A stretch of 47,739 nt of DNA from Pseudomonadota bacterium (GTDB taxonomy: Bacteria; Pseudomonadota; Gammaproteobacteria; Burkholderiales; Burkholderiaceae_C). Positions 33,248 to 41,853 of this stretch are shown here, piece after piece (within the stretch, counting starts at the first letter, position 1; each line of letters begins with the position of its first letter). The notes beneath the pieces are model-generated. The model did not search any database, had not been told where the DNA came from, and saw only the letters and a list, made by a program, of their open reading frames with translations. The stretch is from positions 1 through 47,739 of the forward strand of contig JADFIG010000027.1 in NCBI GenBank assembly GCA_022566735.1, written 5' to 3'. Both the position numbers and the translations under genes were made by a program.

Positions 33248-33781
33248 ATGCGACTCACCACCAAAGGCCGTTTCGCCGTCACGGCGATGATCGATCTGGC
33301 CCTGCGCGAGCACACCGGCCCCGTGGCCCTGGCCGCGATCAGCCAGCGCCAACAGATCTCGCTGTCCTACCTGGAGCAGCTGTTCGGCAAGCTGCGTCGC
33401 CACGAACTGGTGGAGAGCACCCGTGGCCCCGGCGGCGGCTACTCCCTGGGCCGCAAGGCCGAGGACATCACCGTGGCCGACATCATCGTGGCCGTCGATG
33501 AGCCCATCGACGCCACCGGCTGCGGCGGCAAGGAAAACTGCATGGGCGACGACGGCGGCCGCTGCATGACGCACGACCTCTGGACCAGCCTGAACAACAA
33601 GATGATCGAGTACCTCGATTCGATCTCGCTGCGCAAGCTGGTGGAAGACCAACTGGCCAAGGGCGTGTCCATCGAGGCGCAGCCGGTCAAGCGGGCCATC
33701 TCCACCACCCCGGTGGTCAAGCCCATCAAGGTCACCGCGCCGAATTCGGTGTTCGCCCTGGGCGCGGCCCTGACGAAGTGA
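33248..33781 (+). CDS. iscR: Fe-S cluster assembly transcriptional regulator IscR
   Basis: A 177-residue Rrf2-family regulator with a winged helix (MRLTTKGRFAVTAMIDLAL, QQISLSYLEQLFGKLRRHELV). The 2Fe-2S ligands are cysteines 92, 98 and 106 with H109 (CGGKENC to CMTHD), as in E. coli IscR but with two extra residues between the last two cysteines. The C-terminal tail (KPIKVTAPNSVFALGAALTK) is longer than in E. coli. The start at 33248 gives the standard N-terminus. It is the first gene of the isc operon and likely represses it when cluster-loaded. Confidence 0.95.
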   Translation: MRLTTKGRFAVTAMIDLALREHTGPVALAAISQRQQISLSYLEQLFGKLRRHELVESTRGPGGGYSLGRKAEDITVADIIVAVDEPIDATGCGGKENCMGDDGGRCMTHDLWTSLNNKMIEYLDSISLRKLVEDQLAKGVSIEAQPVKRAISTTPVVKPIKVTAPNSVFALGAALTK

Positions 33782-33885
33782 GGGTGATGCCCGGCGGGTT
33801 TGCCGCTGGGCCCACCAACCACGATAATGGAAGGTTTCCTGCCTGGCTGCAGGCGCGGGGGGTCGCCCCTGGCCGCGGCAGGGCA

Positions 33886-33901
33886 GGGGTGTCCGCACCC
33901 C
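33886..33901 (+). other. Hairpin between iscR and iscS
   Basis: GGGGTG, loop TCCG, CACCCC in the 188-base gap between iscR and iscS. No T tract. In E. coli the same gap is the target of the RyhB RNA and a structured segment protects the iscR portion; a similar role here is only a guess. Confidence 0.3.
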
Positions 33902-33969
33902 GGACCCCGGGCATGGGGCGTTGCGCGGACGGCGTTTGAGCAAGAAGAGTCACGAAGAGTCCCCCCATC

Positions 33970-35190
33970 ATGGACATGACCCCGCACTTCCCGATCTACA
34001 TGGACTACGGCGCCACCACGCCGTGCGACCCCCGCGTCGTCGACGCCATGATCCCCTGGTTGCGTGAGCATTTCGGCAACCCGGCCTCGCGCACCCATGC
34101 CTACGGCTGGGAAGCCGAGGCGGCCGTCGAGAACGCCCGCCAGCAGGTCGCCGACCTGATCGGCGCGGACCCGCGCGAAATCGTCTGGACCTCGGGCGCC
34201 ACCGAATCCAACAACCTGGCGCTGAAGGGCGCGGCGCACTTCTACCAGTCGCGCGGCAAGCACATCATCACCGTCAAGACCGAGCACAAGGCCGTGCTGG
34301 ACACCGTGCGCGAGCTGGAACGCCAGGGCTTCGAGGCCACCTACCTCGACGTCAAGGACGACGGCCTGCTGGACCTGGACGTGCTCAAGGCCGCCATCCG
34401 CCCGGACACCATCCTGATCTCGGTCATGTTCGTGAACAACGAGATCGGCGTCATCCAGGACATCGCCACCATCGGTGCGCTGTGCCGCGAGAAGGGCATC
34501 GTCTTCCACGTGGACGCGGCCCAGGCCACCGGCAAGGTCGACATCGACATGAACACCCTGCCGGTCGACCTGATGAGCCTGGCCTCGCACAAGACCTACG
34601 GCCCCAAGGGCATCGGCGCGCTGTACGTGCGCCGCAAGCCGCGCGTGCGCCTGGAAGCGCAGATGCACGGTGGCGGCCACGAACGCGGCATGCGCTCGGG
34701 CACCTTGCCCACGCACCAGATCGTCGGCATGGGCGAGGCCTTCCGCATCGCCAAGGAAGAGATGCACACGGAGAACGCCCGCGTGAAGGCCCTGCGCGAC
34801 CGCCTGCTGGCCGGCCTGCAGGGCATCGAGCAGATCTTCGTCAACGGCGACCTCGAACAGCGCGTGGCGCACAACCTCAACGTCTCGTTCAACTACGTCG
34901 AGGGCGAGTCGCTGATCATGGGCATCAAGGGCATCGCGGTGTCTTCGGGCTCGGCCTGCACCTCGGCCAGCCTGGAGCCCAGCTACGTGCTGCGCGCCCT
35001 GGGCCGCTCGGACGAGCTGGCACACAGCTCGCTGCGCATGACCATCGGCCGCTTCACCACCGAGGAAGAGGTCGATTTCGTGGTCGCCACCCTGAAGGAA
35101 CGCGTGGCCAAGCTGCGCGAGTTGTCGCCGCTGTGGGAGATGTACCAGGACGGCATCGACATCAGCGCCATCCAGTGGGCGGCGCATTGA
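33970..35190 (+). CDS. iscS: Cysteine desulfurase IscS
   Basis: A 406-residue PLP enzyme that takes sulfur from cysteine and passes it to IscU. The PLP lysine is in [18 protein letters not shown] (near residue 208) and the sulfur-carrying mobile-loop cysteine in [21 protein letters not shown] (near 331), the group I form with a long loop. The N-terminus [21 protein letters not shown] and the C-terminus are complete. It is 19 bases ahead of iscU. The length matches E. coli IscS (404). Confidence 0.97.
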   Translation: MDMTPHFPIYMDYGATTPCDPRVVDAMIPWLREHFGNPASRTHAYGWEAEAAVENARQQVADLIGADPREIVWTSGATESNNLALKGAAHFYQSRGKHIITVKTEHKAVLDTVRELERQGFEATYLDVKDDGLLDLDVLKAAIRPDTILISVMFVNNEIGVIQDIATIGALCREKGIVFHVDAAQATGKVDIDMNTLPVDLMSLASHKTYGPKGIGALYVRRKPRVRLEAQMHGGGHERGMRSGTLPTHQIVGMGEAFRIAKEEMHTENARVKALRDRLLAGLQGIEQIFVNGDLEQRVAHNLNVSFNYVEGESLIMGIKGIAVSSGSACTSASLEPSYVLRALGRSDELAHSSLRMTIGRFTTEEEVDFVVATLKERVAKLRELSPLWEMYQDGIDISAIQWAAH

Positions 35191-35208
35191 ACAGTCTGGA
35201 GTATTGAA

Positions 35209-35595
35209 ATGGCATACAGCGACAAGGTCATCGACCACTACGAACACCCCCGCAACGTCGGCTCTTTCGAAAAGGGCGACGAAACGGTCGGCACCGGCAT
35301 GGTGGGCGCCCCCGCCTGCGGCGACGTGATGAAGCTGCAGATCAAGGTCAACCCGGCCACCGGCGTCATCGAGGACGCGCGCTTCAAGACCTACGGCTGC
35401 GGCTCGGCCATCGCCTCCAGCTCCCTGGTGACGGAGTGGGTGCGGGGCAAGACCCTGGACGAGGCGCTGGACATCAAGAACACCCAGATCGCCGAAGAGC
35501 TGGCCTTGCCCCCGGTCAAGATCCACTGCTCCATCCTGGCCGAAGATGCCATCAAGGCAGCTGTCAACGACTACAAGGCCAAGCATGCAAACTGA
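35209..35595 (+). CDS. iscU: Fe-S cluster assembly scaffold IscU
   Basis: A 128-residue scaffold on which the cluster forms. Its three conserved cysteines are about 37 (GAPACGD), 64 ([12 protein letters not shown]) and 107 ([11 protein letters not shown]), with the adjacent aspartate at 39. The LPPVK motif that HscA grips is at about 100-104. The length equals E. coli IscU. The stop overlaps the proposed iscA start by 11 bases. Confidence 0.97.
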   Translation: MAYSDKVIDHYEHPRNVGSFEKGDETVGTGMVGAPACGDVMKLQIKVNPATGVIEDARFKTYGCGSAIASSSLVTEWVRGKTLDEALDIKNTQIAEELALPPVKIHCSILAEDAIKAAVNDYKAKHAN

Positions 35596-35986
35596 CACCG
35601 CTTCCTGCACGGCTGGCCCCGGCAACGGGCCGCTGCCCGCCATCGGGGACACCACGGCGGGCATGCGCGTGTCGTTGACCGAGGCGGCCGCCCGCCACAT
35701 CACCCGCTACCTGGGCCGCCGCGGCAAGGGCGTGGGCGTGCGTCTGGGTGTCAAGACCACCGGTTGCTCCGGCCTGGCCTACAAGATCGAGTTCGCCGAC
35801 GAGATCGCGCCCGAGGACATCGTCTTCGAGCAACTGGGCGTGAAGATCCTGGTCGATCCCAAGAGCCTGCCCTACATCGACGGCACCGAGCTGGACTTCG
35901 TGCGCGAGGGCCTCAACGAAGGCTTCAAGTTCAACAACCCCAACGAGCGTGACCGCTGCGGTTGCGGGGAATCCTTCCGCATCTGA
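35585..35986 (+). CDS. iscA: Iron-sulfur cluster assembly protein IscA
   Basis: An A-type carrier protein. The three ligand cysteines are in [13 protein letters not shown] and the terminal [10 protein letters not shown]. From 35585 it has 133 residues, overlapping iscU; from the internal ATG at 35663 ([13 protein letters not shown]) it has 107 residues, exactly the length of E. coli IscA. The longer form has the better ribosome site (AAGG 7 bases before the ATG), the shorter one the better family fit. The extra N-terminal 26 residues are rich in Gly, Pro and Thr and have no known role. Confidence 0.9.
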   Translation: MQTDTASCTAGPGNGPLPAIGDTTAGMRVSLTEAAARHITRYLGRRGKGVGVRLGVKTTGCSGLAYKIEFADEIAPEDIVFEQLGVKILVDPKSLPYIDGTELDFVREGLNEGFKFNNPNERDRCGCGESFRI

Positions 35987-35988
35987 GC

Positions 35989-36004
35989 CGGCTCAACCGA
36001 GCCG
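35989..36004 (+). other. Hairpin between iscA and hscB
   Basis: CGGCTC, loop AACC, GAGCCG, five bases after the iscA stop. A second GC hairpin with GCCCC and GGGG arms follows before hscB. These lack a strong T tract; they may modulate expression of the chaperone genes relative to iscSUA. Confidence 0.35.
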
Positions 36005-36060
36005 AGCCCCGTGCCTGCCGAAGCCCCGCCCCTGGTGGGGTTTCGCACTTTGATCGAGCC

Positions 36061-36585
36061 ATGAACATCGACGCCGACGACTTCACCCTGCTTGGCCTGC
36101 CGCGCACCTTCGCTCTGGACCGCAGCCAGCTCGACGCCGCCTGGAAGGCCTTGCAGGCCAAGGTTCACCCTGACCGCTTCGCGGCCGAGGGGGGAGCGGC
36201 CCAGCGCCTGGCCATGCAGTGGGCCGTGCGCGTCAACGAGGCCCACCAGCGCCTCAAGGACCCGCTCAAGCGCGCCGGCTACCTGTGCGAGCTGGGCGGC
36301 GCACCGGTGCGGTCCGAGAGCAACACCGCCATGCCCGGCGACTTCCTGATGCAGCAGATGCAGTGGCGCGAAGCCCTGGAAGACGCGGGCAGCGCCCCGG
36401 AGGTCGAGGCCCTGGAAGACGAAGTGAACGCGCAGCGGCGCGAGCGCATCCAGCGCCTGGGCGAGTTGCTGGACGTGCAGTCGGCCCACGCGGCGGCGGC
36501 GCAGGAGGTGCGGGCGCTGATGTTCATCGACCGCCTGCTGGAAGAAATCGAGGCGCGACTGCAGCGCTATGAAGATGCGACGTGA
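36061..36585 (+). CDS. hscB: Fe-S co-chaperone HscB
   Basis: A 174-residue J-domain protein that delivers IscU to HscA. The J-domain has HPD at residues 36-38 (KVHPDRF), followed by VNEAHQRLKDPLKRAGYLCEL. The C-terminal three-helix part (FLMQQMQWREALEDA, RLGELLDVQ) binds IscU. The length is close to E. coli HscB (171). The start at 36061 gives MNIDADDFTLLGLP, the usual N-terminus. It is followed 33 bases later by hscA. Confidence 0.95.
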   Translation: MNIDADDFTLLGLPRTFALDRSQLDAAWKALQAKVHPDRFAAEGGAAQRLAMQWAVRVNEAHQRLKDPLKRAGYLCELGGAPVRSESNTAMPGDFLMQQMQWREALEDAGSAPEVEALEDEVNAQRRERIQRLGELLDVQSAHAAAAQEVRALMFIDRLLEEIEARLQRYEDAT

Positions 36586-36618
36586 CGCGACATGACGCGA
36601 CCTGAAGTGAACTGAGCC

Positions 36619-38499
36619 ATGGCCCTGCTGCAAATCTCCGAACCCGGACAATCTCCCGACCCCCACCAGCGTCGCATCGCGGTGGGCATCGACCTGGGCA
36701 CCACGCACTCGCTGGTGGCCTCGGTGCGCAATGGTGTCGCGGAGTGCCTGCCCGACGCGCAAGGCCGCGTCATCCTGCCCTCCGCGGTGCGCTACGCGGT
36801 CGATGAGCAGGGCCGCACGCGCCGCGCCATCGGCTTCGACGCGCTGGCCGCGCAGGCCGAAGACCCGCTGAACACGGTGGTGTCGGTCAAGCGCTTCATG
36901 GGCCGCCGCCTGGCCGATCTGCCCGATGCCGGCAAGCTGCCTTACCAGTTCGAGGACCAGCCCGGCATGGTGGCGGTCAAGACCGTGGCGGGCGTGAAGT
37001 CGCCGGTCGAGGTTTCGGCGGAGATCCTGGCCAGCCTGCGCCAGCGCGCCGAAGACACCTTCAACGACGACCTGTTCGGTGCCGTCATCACGGTGCCGGC
37101 CTATTTCGACGACGCCCAGCGCCAGGCCACGAAAGACGCCGCGCAGATGGCCGGCCTGAACGTGCTGCGCCTGCTCAACGAGCCCACGGCCGCGGCCATC
37201 GCCTACGGCCTGGACAACGGCGCCGAAGGCCTTTATGCCATCTACGACCTGGGTGGCGGCACCTTCGACATCTCGCTGCTGCAGCTCAGCCGCGGCGTGT
37301 TCGAGGTGGTGGCCACGGGCGGCGATTCGGCCCTGGGTGGCGACGACCTGGACCATGTGCTGGCCGAGGCCGCGCTGGCCGAGGGCGGGCTGCAGGCGCA
37401 GATGGAGCACCTCTCGCCGCACGACAAGCGCGCCTTGCTGGTGGCCGCGCGCCGCGCCAAGGAGAAGCTCTCCACCGATGGCAGCGTGCACCTGTCGTGC
37501 GCCCTGTCCAGCGGCATGCTCTCGGTCAAGCTCACGCGCGAACGCCTCAACGAGCTGGCCAGGCCGCTCATCGACAAGACGCTGGCGGCCGTCAAGCGCG
37601 TGCTGCGCGATGCCAAGGTCAAGCCCGACGAGGTCAAGGGCGTGGTGATGGTGGGCGGTTCGACCCGCACGCCCGCCGTGCGCGATGCCGTGGGCGGCTT
37701 CTTTGGCCAGCCGCCGCTGACCGACCTCAACCCCGATGAAGTCGTGGCTCTGGGCGCGGCCATCCAGGCCAACCAGCTGGCCGGCAACAACGTGCAGGGC
37801 GAGTTGCTGCTGCTGGACGTGCTGCCGCTGTCGCTCGGTCTGGAGACCATGGGCGGCCTGGTGGAGCGCATCATCCCGCGCAACACGCCCATTCCCTCGG
37901 CCCGCGCGCAAGACTTCACCACCTTCAAGGACGGCCAGACCGCCCTGGCCGTGCACGTCGTGCAGGGCGAGCGCGAGCAGGTCGAGCACTGCCGCTCGCT
38001 GGCGCGCTTCGAGCTGCGCGGCATCCCGCCGATGGCCGCCGGCGCAGCGCGCATCCGCGTGAGCTTCCAGGTGGACGCCGACGGTTTGCTGAGCGTGTTC
38101 GCCAAGGAGCTGCTCTCGGGCGTCGAAGCCTCCGTCATCGTCAAGCCCAGCTATGGCCTGAGCGACGAGCAGGTGGCCACGATGCTGCGCGAAGGCTTCA
38201 CCACCGCGGCCGAGGACATGAAGGACCGCGCCCTGCGCGAAGCCCGCGTCGAAGCCGAGCGCATGCTGGAAGCCACCCGCACCGCCCTGGCGGCCGATGG
38301 CGACCTGCTCAGCCCCGAGCAACGCGCCCACGTCGATGCCCTGATGGCCCAGATCGGCCAGCGCTGCGACCGGGGCGACCTCGAAGCCCTGGAGGCCGCC
38401 ACCCAGGCCCTGGCCGATGGCACCGAAGCCTTCGCCGCCGAGCGCATGAACCGCAGCATCCGCCAGGCCCTGGCCGGCCGCCAACTCGACCAGCTCTGA
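36619..38499 (+). CDS. hscA: Fe-S chaperone HscA (Hsp70 family)
   Basis: A 626-residue Hsp70-type ATPase that helps release clusters from IscU. The nucleotide-binding domain has [15 protein letters not shown] near residue 22, [33 protein letters not shown] and [31 protein letters not shown] follows. The substrate-binding part includes [24 protein letters not shown]. It is close to the E. coli length (616) and lacks the EEVD-like tail, as HscA does. It lies 3 bases ahead of fdx. Confidence 0.96.
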   Translation: MALLQISEPGQSPDPHQRRIAVGIDLGTTHSLVASVRNGVAECLPDAQGRVILPSAVRYAVDEQGRTRRAIGFDALAAQAEDPLNTVVSVKRFMGRRLADLPDAGKLPYQFEDQPGMVAVKTVAGVKSPVEVSAEILASLRQRAEDTFNDDLFGAVITVPAYFDDAQRQATKDAAQMAGLNVLRLLNEPTAAAIAYGLDNGAEGLYAIYDLGGGTFDISLLQLSRGVFEVVATGGDSALGGDDLDHVLAEAALAEGGLQAQMEHLSPHDKRALLVAARRAKEKLSTDGSVHLSCALSSGMLSVKLTRERLNELARPLIDKTLAAVKRVLRDAKVKPDEVKGVVMVGGSTRTPAVRDAVGGFFGQPPLTDLNPDEVVALGAAIQANQLAGNNVQGELLLLDVLPLSLGLETMGGLVERIIPRNTPIPSARAQDFTTFKDGQTALAVHVVQGEREQVEHCRSLARFELRGIPPMAAGAARIRVSFQVDADGLLSVFAKELLSGVEASVIVKPSYGLSDEQVATMLREGFTTAAEDMKDRALREARVEAERMLEATRTALAADGDLLSPEQRAHVDALMAQIGQRCDRGDLEALEAATQALADGTEAFAAERMNRSIRQALAGRQLDQL

Positions 38500-38502
38500 A
38501 CC

Positions 38503-38841
38503 ATGCCCATCATCAAGATCCTGCCCCACGCCACCCTGTGCCCCCAGGGCGCCGACATCACCGCGGCGCCCGGCACCAGCATCTGCGAAGCGCTGTTGGA
38601 CAACCACATCGAGATCGAGCACGCCTGCGACATGAGCGCGGCCTGCACGACCTGCCACGTCATCGTGCGCCAGGGCTTCAACAGCCTCAACGAGATCGAG
38701 GACACCGAAGAAGACCTGCTGGACCGCGCCTGGGGCCTGGAGGCCAACTCGCGCCTGAGCTGCCAGGCCATCGTCGCCGGGCAGGACCTGACCATCGAGA
38801 TCCCGAAGTACACGATCAACCACGCGAGAGAGAATCACTGA
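38503..38841 (+). CDS. fdx: ISC-type 2Fe-2S ferredoxin
   Basis: A 112-residue ferredoxin that supplies electrons for cluster assembly. The ligands are cysteines 42, 48, 51 (HACDMSAACTTC) and 87 (RLSCQAI), the adrenodoxin-like spacing of ISC ferredoxins. The complete chain is close to E. coli Fdx (111). No iscX gene follows; the next gene is dnaQ, 13 bases on. Confidence 0.96.
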   Translation: MPIIKILPHATLCPQGADITAAPGTSICEALLDNHIEIEHACDMSAACTTCHVIVRQGFNSLNEIEDTEEDLLDRAWGLEANSRLSCQAIVAGQDLTIEIPKYTINHARENH

Positions 38842-38854
38842 CACGATTCACGCC

Positions 38855-39580
38855 ATGTCCAGACAAATCTTCCTCGACACCGAAACCACCGGCCTGAGCC
38901 CGGAGTCGGGCGACCGCGTCATCGAAATCGGTTGCGTGGAGATGGTCAACCGCCGCCTGACCGGCCGACACCTGCACTTCTACATCAACCCCGAGCGTCG
39001 CAACCACGAGGACGCCGTCAAGATCCACGGCCTGACCGACGAGTTCCTGGCGGACAAGCCGGTGTTCGCCAGCCTGGTCGACGAGATCCTCGATTACTGC
39101 CGCGGTTCGGAGGTGATCATCCACAACGCGGCCTTCGACATCGGGTTTCTGAATGCCGAGCTGGCCCGCTGCGGCAAGGGCAAGTTCACCGAACACGTGG
39201 ATGGCGTGATCGACAGCCTGCTCATGGCCCGCGAGATGTTCCCGGGCAAGAGCAATTCGCTGGACGCGCTGTGCCGCCGCCTGGAGGTCGACAACACCCA
39301 CCGCACGCTGCACGGCGCGCTGATGGACGCGGAGCTCCTGGCCGAGGTCTACATCAACATGACGCGGGGCCAGGATGCCCTGCTGATCGACAGCGAGGCG
39401 GGCGATGGCGATGCGCAGGGGCTGGGCGTGGAAGCCGCGGCGGTCGACTTCAGTGCTTTCGACCTGCCGGTGATCCAGCCCTCCGCCGAGGAGGCCGAGG
39501 CCTTCGAGAAGGCGTTGCAGGATCTCGACAAAGCCAGTGGCGGCAAAGTTGTTTGGAAAACGCTGGAGACTGTGTTATAG
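38855..39580 (+). CDS. dnaQ: DNA polymerase III epsilon subunit (proofreading exonuclease)
   Basis: A 241-residue 3'-5' exonuclease of the DEDDh family. Exo I is IFLDTETTGLSPESGD (Asp8, Glu10), Exo II is IIHNAAFDIGFLNAEL, and Exo III is LHGALMDAELLAEVYINM with the catalytic histidine. The C-terminal part (AEEAEAFEKALQDLDKASG) binds the alpha subunit. It follows fdx closely and may be co-transcribed with the isc operon. Its stop lies within the likely -10 box of the tRNA-Val promoter. Confidence 0.95.
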   Translation: MSRQIFLDTETTGLSPESGDRVIEIGCVEMVNRRLTGRHLHFYINPERRNHEDAVKIHGLTDEFLADKPVFASLVDEILDYCRGSEVIIHNAAFDIGFLNAELARCGKGKFTEHVDGVIDSLLMAREMFPGKSNSLDALCRRLEVDNTHRTLHGALMDAELLAEVYINMTRGQDALLIDSEAGDGDAQGLGVEAAAVDFSAFDLPVIQPSAEEAEAFEKALQDLDKASGGKVVWKTLETVL

Positions 39581-39581
39581 T
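39553..39581 (+). promoter_or_regulatory. Probable promoter of tRNA-Val
   Basis: TTGGAA at 39553-39558 and TATAGT at 39576-39581 are separated by 17 bases. The -10 box contains the dnaQ stop codon. Transcription would start near 39589, about 60 bases before the mature tRNA. Confidence 0.6.
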
Positions 39582-39649
39582 CTTGGTCTTCGCTGATCGC
39601 AGAGATCAGGCGGAAAAACACTCGGTGGACCCAGTCCCGAACCAGTTTC

Positions 39650-39724
39650 GGGCGGTTAGCTCAGCGGTAGAGCACTGCCTTCACACGGCAGGGGTCGCAG
39701 GTTCGAACCCTGCACCGCCCACCA
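39650..39724 (+). tRNA. tRNA-Val (CAC)
   Basis: A 75-base cloverleaf with encoded CCA. The acceptor arms GGGCGGT and ACCGCCC pair perfectly; the D arm is GCTC/GAGC, the anticodon arm CTGCC/GGCAG with loop TTCACAC (anticodon CAC), and the T arm GCAGG/CCTGC with loop TTCGAAC. It marks the left edge of the accessory region: an integrase gene ends 78 bases downstream. Confidence 0.95.
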
Positions 39725-39733
39725 AGGAAATCA

Positions 39734-39764
39734 AGCACTTAGCAGCGATGCTAGGTGCTTTTTT
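39734..39764 (+). terminator. Intrinsic terminator after tRNA-Val
   Basis: AGCACTTAGCA (39734-39744) pairs with TGCTAGGTGCT (39749-39759), one wobble/mismatch pair, four-base loop GCGA, followed by TTTTT. It lies 9 bases after the tRNA and should end its transcript. Confidence 0.85.
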
Positions 39765-39767
39765 CTT

Positions 39768-39790
39768 GTCCGTACGGACTTTGTACGGAC
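39768..39790. repeat. Palindrome and 11-base-spaced direct repeat beside the integrase
   Basis: GTCCGTACGGAC at 39768-39779 is a perfect palindrome. Its right part GTACGGAC recurs at 39783-39790, so the octamer is repeated with an 11-base period. The position between the tRNA and the integrase 3' end makes it a candidate for integrase or excision-factor binding. Confidence 0.6.
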
Positions 39791-39801
39791 AATGCCTTTT
39801 C

Positions 39802-40836
39802 TCAACGGCCTCGACCTCCGATGTAGGCGTTGATGATTTGAGTTCTCCCGTGCCCTAGTTTTTCCGCGATAGCCTGCCGTGCGGTCAGGTCCAACGTGCG
39901 TTCCACCGCATGCCCACCATTGACCGGTGCGGGCGATCCCGTCGCTTCCTGGTATTCATCCGCCGCGTACTGGTGTCGCAGACCATGTGGCACGACACCC
40001 AAGGCTTTCTTCGTCACGCCGAAGCGTTCCATCACATAGCGCAAGTGACGGATCGCCTGAACCAGCGTCAGCTGAGGATCACTGATGCTGTCGTTCTCCC
40101 CAAGGACCAAGTCCTGAGCCAGCTTGATGGCCTGCAGGCGTGCGTCGGTATCGATGGGCACGTAGCGTCGGCGCCCGCCCTTAGTTCCCCGATGCGTGAA
40201 GAGGTACAGCGCCGTGTCGCATCCTGCCTGACCAGCCTGCACGGCAGTCAGCACATCTGCATGGGGGCGCAGCATGCAGGCTTCCTTGAACCGCAATCCA
40301 AACGCCTGCATGAGTCGCAGCGAGGCCGCTGCATGCAGATCATGGCGTTCGACCTGCGACAGCACTTGATCAACATCCACGCCGCGCTCTCGCCAGGCTT
40401 TTGGCGAGGTCGCAATGTAGCTGCGCGTGATCAGCGCCTGGTTGTCGAAATAGGCACTCAGTGGTTTGACCAGCTTGGGCTTGCCGATCCATCCCGCAAA
40501 GGTCGTGAGGAAGCTGTGGTACTTCTGCAGCGTCGCCGCGCCAAGCTCGCCACGCTCAGCCCGCTGGCGCCAATCGGCCATCAACGGGTCAACATGCCGC
40601 CCGCTGAATGAGCGCGGATCAAGCTTGAAGCATTTGGCTGGGTTGTCTCGCAGGAACGAAAAGATGCGAAAGCAAAACTGCCTGCGCTCTTCCATCGTGG
40701 CGTGCGACACGCCTTTGCTTTTCGTGGAGTGACGCCAGTTGTGGCGCTCCAGGATCAGCGCCAGAACGTATTTCCAGCGCTGTGGTTGAAGGGGGATCTT
40801 GTCGAGATCGACAGGCGGCGTGTGAGTCTTGGTCAT
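39802..40836 (-). CDS. Tyrosine recombinase / island integrase
   Basis: A 344-residue site-specific integrase. The catalytic residues can be placed: arginine in MQAFGLRFKEACML (near 180), lysine-type strand THRGTKGGRRRYVPI, HGLRH (near 286), a later histidine in EKLGHGRTQIINAYIG and the nucleophile tyrosine near 340, close to the C-terminus. The N-terminal part (RHNWRHSTKSKGVSHATMEERRQFCF) is the core-binding domain. The start at 40836 (MTKTHTPPVDLDKIP) is preferred to the 44-codon upstream extension, which lacks a family match. It reads toward tRNA-Val and probably mediated the island's integration there. Confidence 0.88.
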   Translation of the reverse strand: MTKTHTPPVDLDKIPLQPQRWKYVLALILERHNWRHSTKSKGVSHATMEERRQFCFRIFSFLRDNPAKCFKLDPRSFSGRHVDPLMADWRQRAERGELGAATLQKYHSFLTTFAGWIGKPKLVKPLSAYFDNQALITRSYIATSPKAWRERGVDVDQVLSQVERHDLHAAASLRLMQAFGLRFKEACMLRPHADVLTAVQAGQAGCDTALYLFTHRGTKGGRRRYVPIDTDARLQAIKLAQDLVLGENDSISDPQLTLVQAIRHLRYVMERFGVTKKALGVVPHGLRHQYAADEYQEATGSPAPVNGGHAVERTLDLTARQAIAEKLGHGRTQIINAYIGGRGR

Positions 40837-41853
40837 GATCAGTCCATTTCGTCCAGTCAAGGGTTGAAGAGGTTGAGAAAGGCGCGTGCATCCCATCGCA
40901 CGCAAGGTCAGGATTCGGTTGCGAACAAAGCCGCAGCCAGGCCAGTCGTAAAAGTGAACGCCGTGCACACGGTGTCAGGCACACGTGGCTGCTCGCTCGG
41001 GGCGAACCGCAGATCAACCGGTCTGGCCGGAAGGCTGCGCAGCAAAGTTGCACGGGCGTCACCCGTACGGGATGCCAATCAAGGCACCCAATTCGAACGC
41101 CGCCGCCAGACCGTCTGATGGCACCGAAGCCAACGCGGTGCAGGATCTGTTCACGCCAATCCGCAAGCTGTCGGTCGGGCCGACATGACAAGGGATGCTC
41201 GAAGCAATGCGTGGGGCGGGGCGAAGGGGATCACGGGCGTCGCGAGAGCGCGCGCCGTTTGCCAGAGCCTCCAAGGGCGCAAGGCAAGCATCGTCGGTTC
41301 AAGACCGACGTGGATCCACGTTGACACGCAGGCATGCGTGCCGCAAACATGCTGGCCACCATCTTGCTGATGGCCAGTGGGGACACTTCGGACTCAAGGT
41401 CCAGCGTGACATGGCGTCACGACTCCAGGGCTTCCTTTGGCGACCGATGCGCCCGGTGTGGAAGCTACCGGCTTGACGCCATCCAAGCATGCGCTAGGCG
41501 GCACCTCAATGCAAGCGCAAAAAGTGCCGTTATCCCGCCATTACCCCTGATCGCCAATGGCTTGGTCTGCGCGCCCTTGGGGTTGACAAGTCTTCGCGAT
41601 ACCTCTCTCTCCGAAACCGGTTTGGCCAAGCGAAATGCGCCCGATTGCAGGCCGACCCCAAACAGACCATCCAGGCGCTTGACCCCGCCGTGGATGAGCG
41701 TGGTCCGTGCGCATTGGGGGCTGAGCCGGACTGGGTTCGAGGCCATTGATCCGGCTGATGTCGAAATCCACCCCTTTCAGCGCCCTTTGCCAGTGGCTGG
41801 CTGATCTGCCTTTGCGCACCCTCATGAGCATCTGCTCTTCTTTGGAGGCTCTC
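40837..41853. other. 1-kb stretch without a convincing gene
   Basis: Open frames occur on both strands but none has consistent codon bias, a good ribosome site or a recognisable product. The section 41292-41377 holds a dyad cluster listed separately. An 11-base repeat, CTCATGAGCAT, is found at 41821-41831 and 41851-41861, flanking the ribosome site of the ParM-like gene. Confidence 0.6.
41292..41377. repeat. Cluster of four dyads
   Basis: In 86 bases: CGTCGGT/ACCGACG (41292-41310, 5-base loop); the perfect 14-base palindrome ACGTGGATCCACGT (41308-41321), overlapping the first; CACGCA/TGCGTG (41325-41340, 4-base loop); and CTGGCCA/TGGCCAG (41352-41377, 12-base loop). Such density of inverted repeats is usual at centromere-like or transfer/replication origins. 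It is about 480 bases upstream of the ParM-like gene. Confidence 0.6.

Noticed and set aside
35872..38844. 990-residue minus-strand open frame opposite hscB, hscA and fdx
   Set aside because: Shadow frame caused by high GC at third positions; the plus strand has three complete, recognisable genes.
41334..41804. 156-residue open frame in the gene-free island stretch
   Set aside because: No ribosome site, erratic codon pattern and no recognisable motif; opposing frames are equally long.
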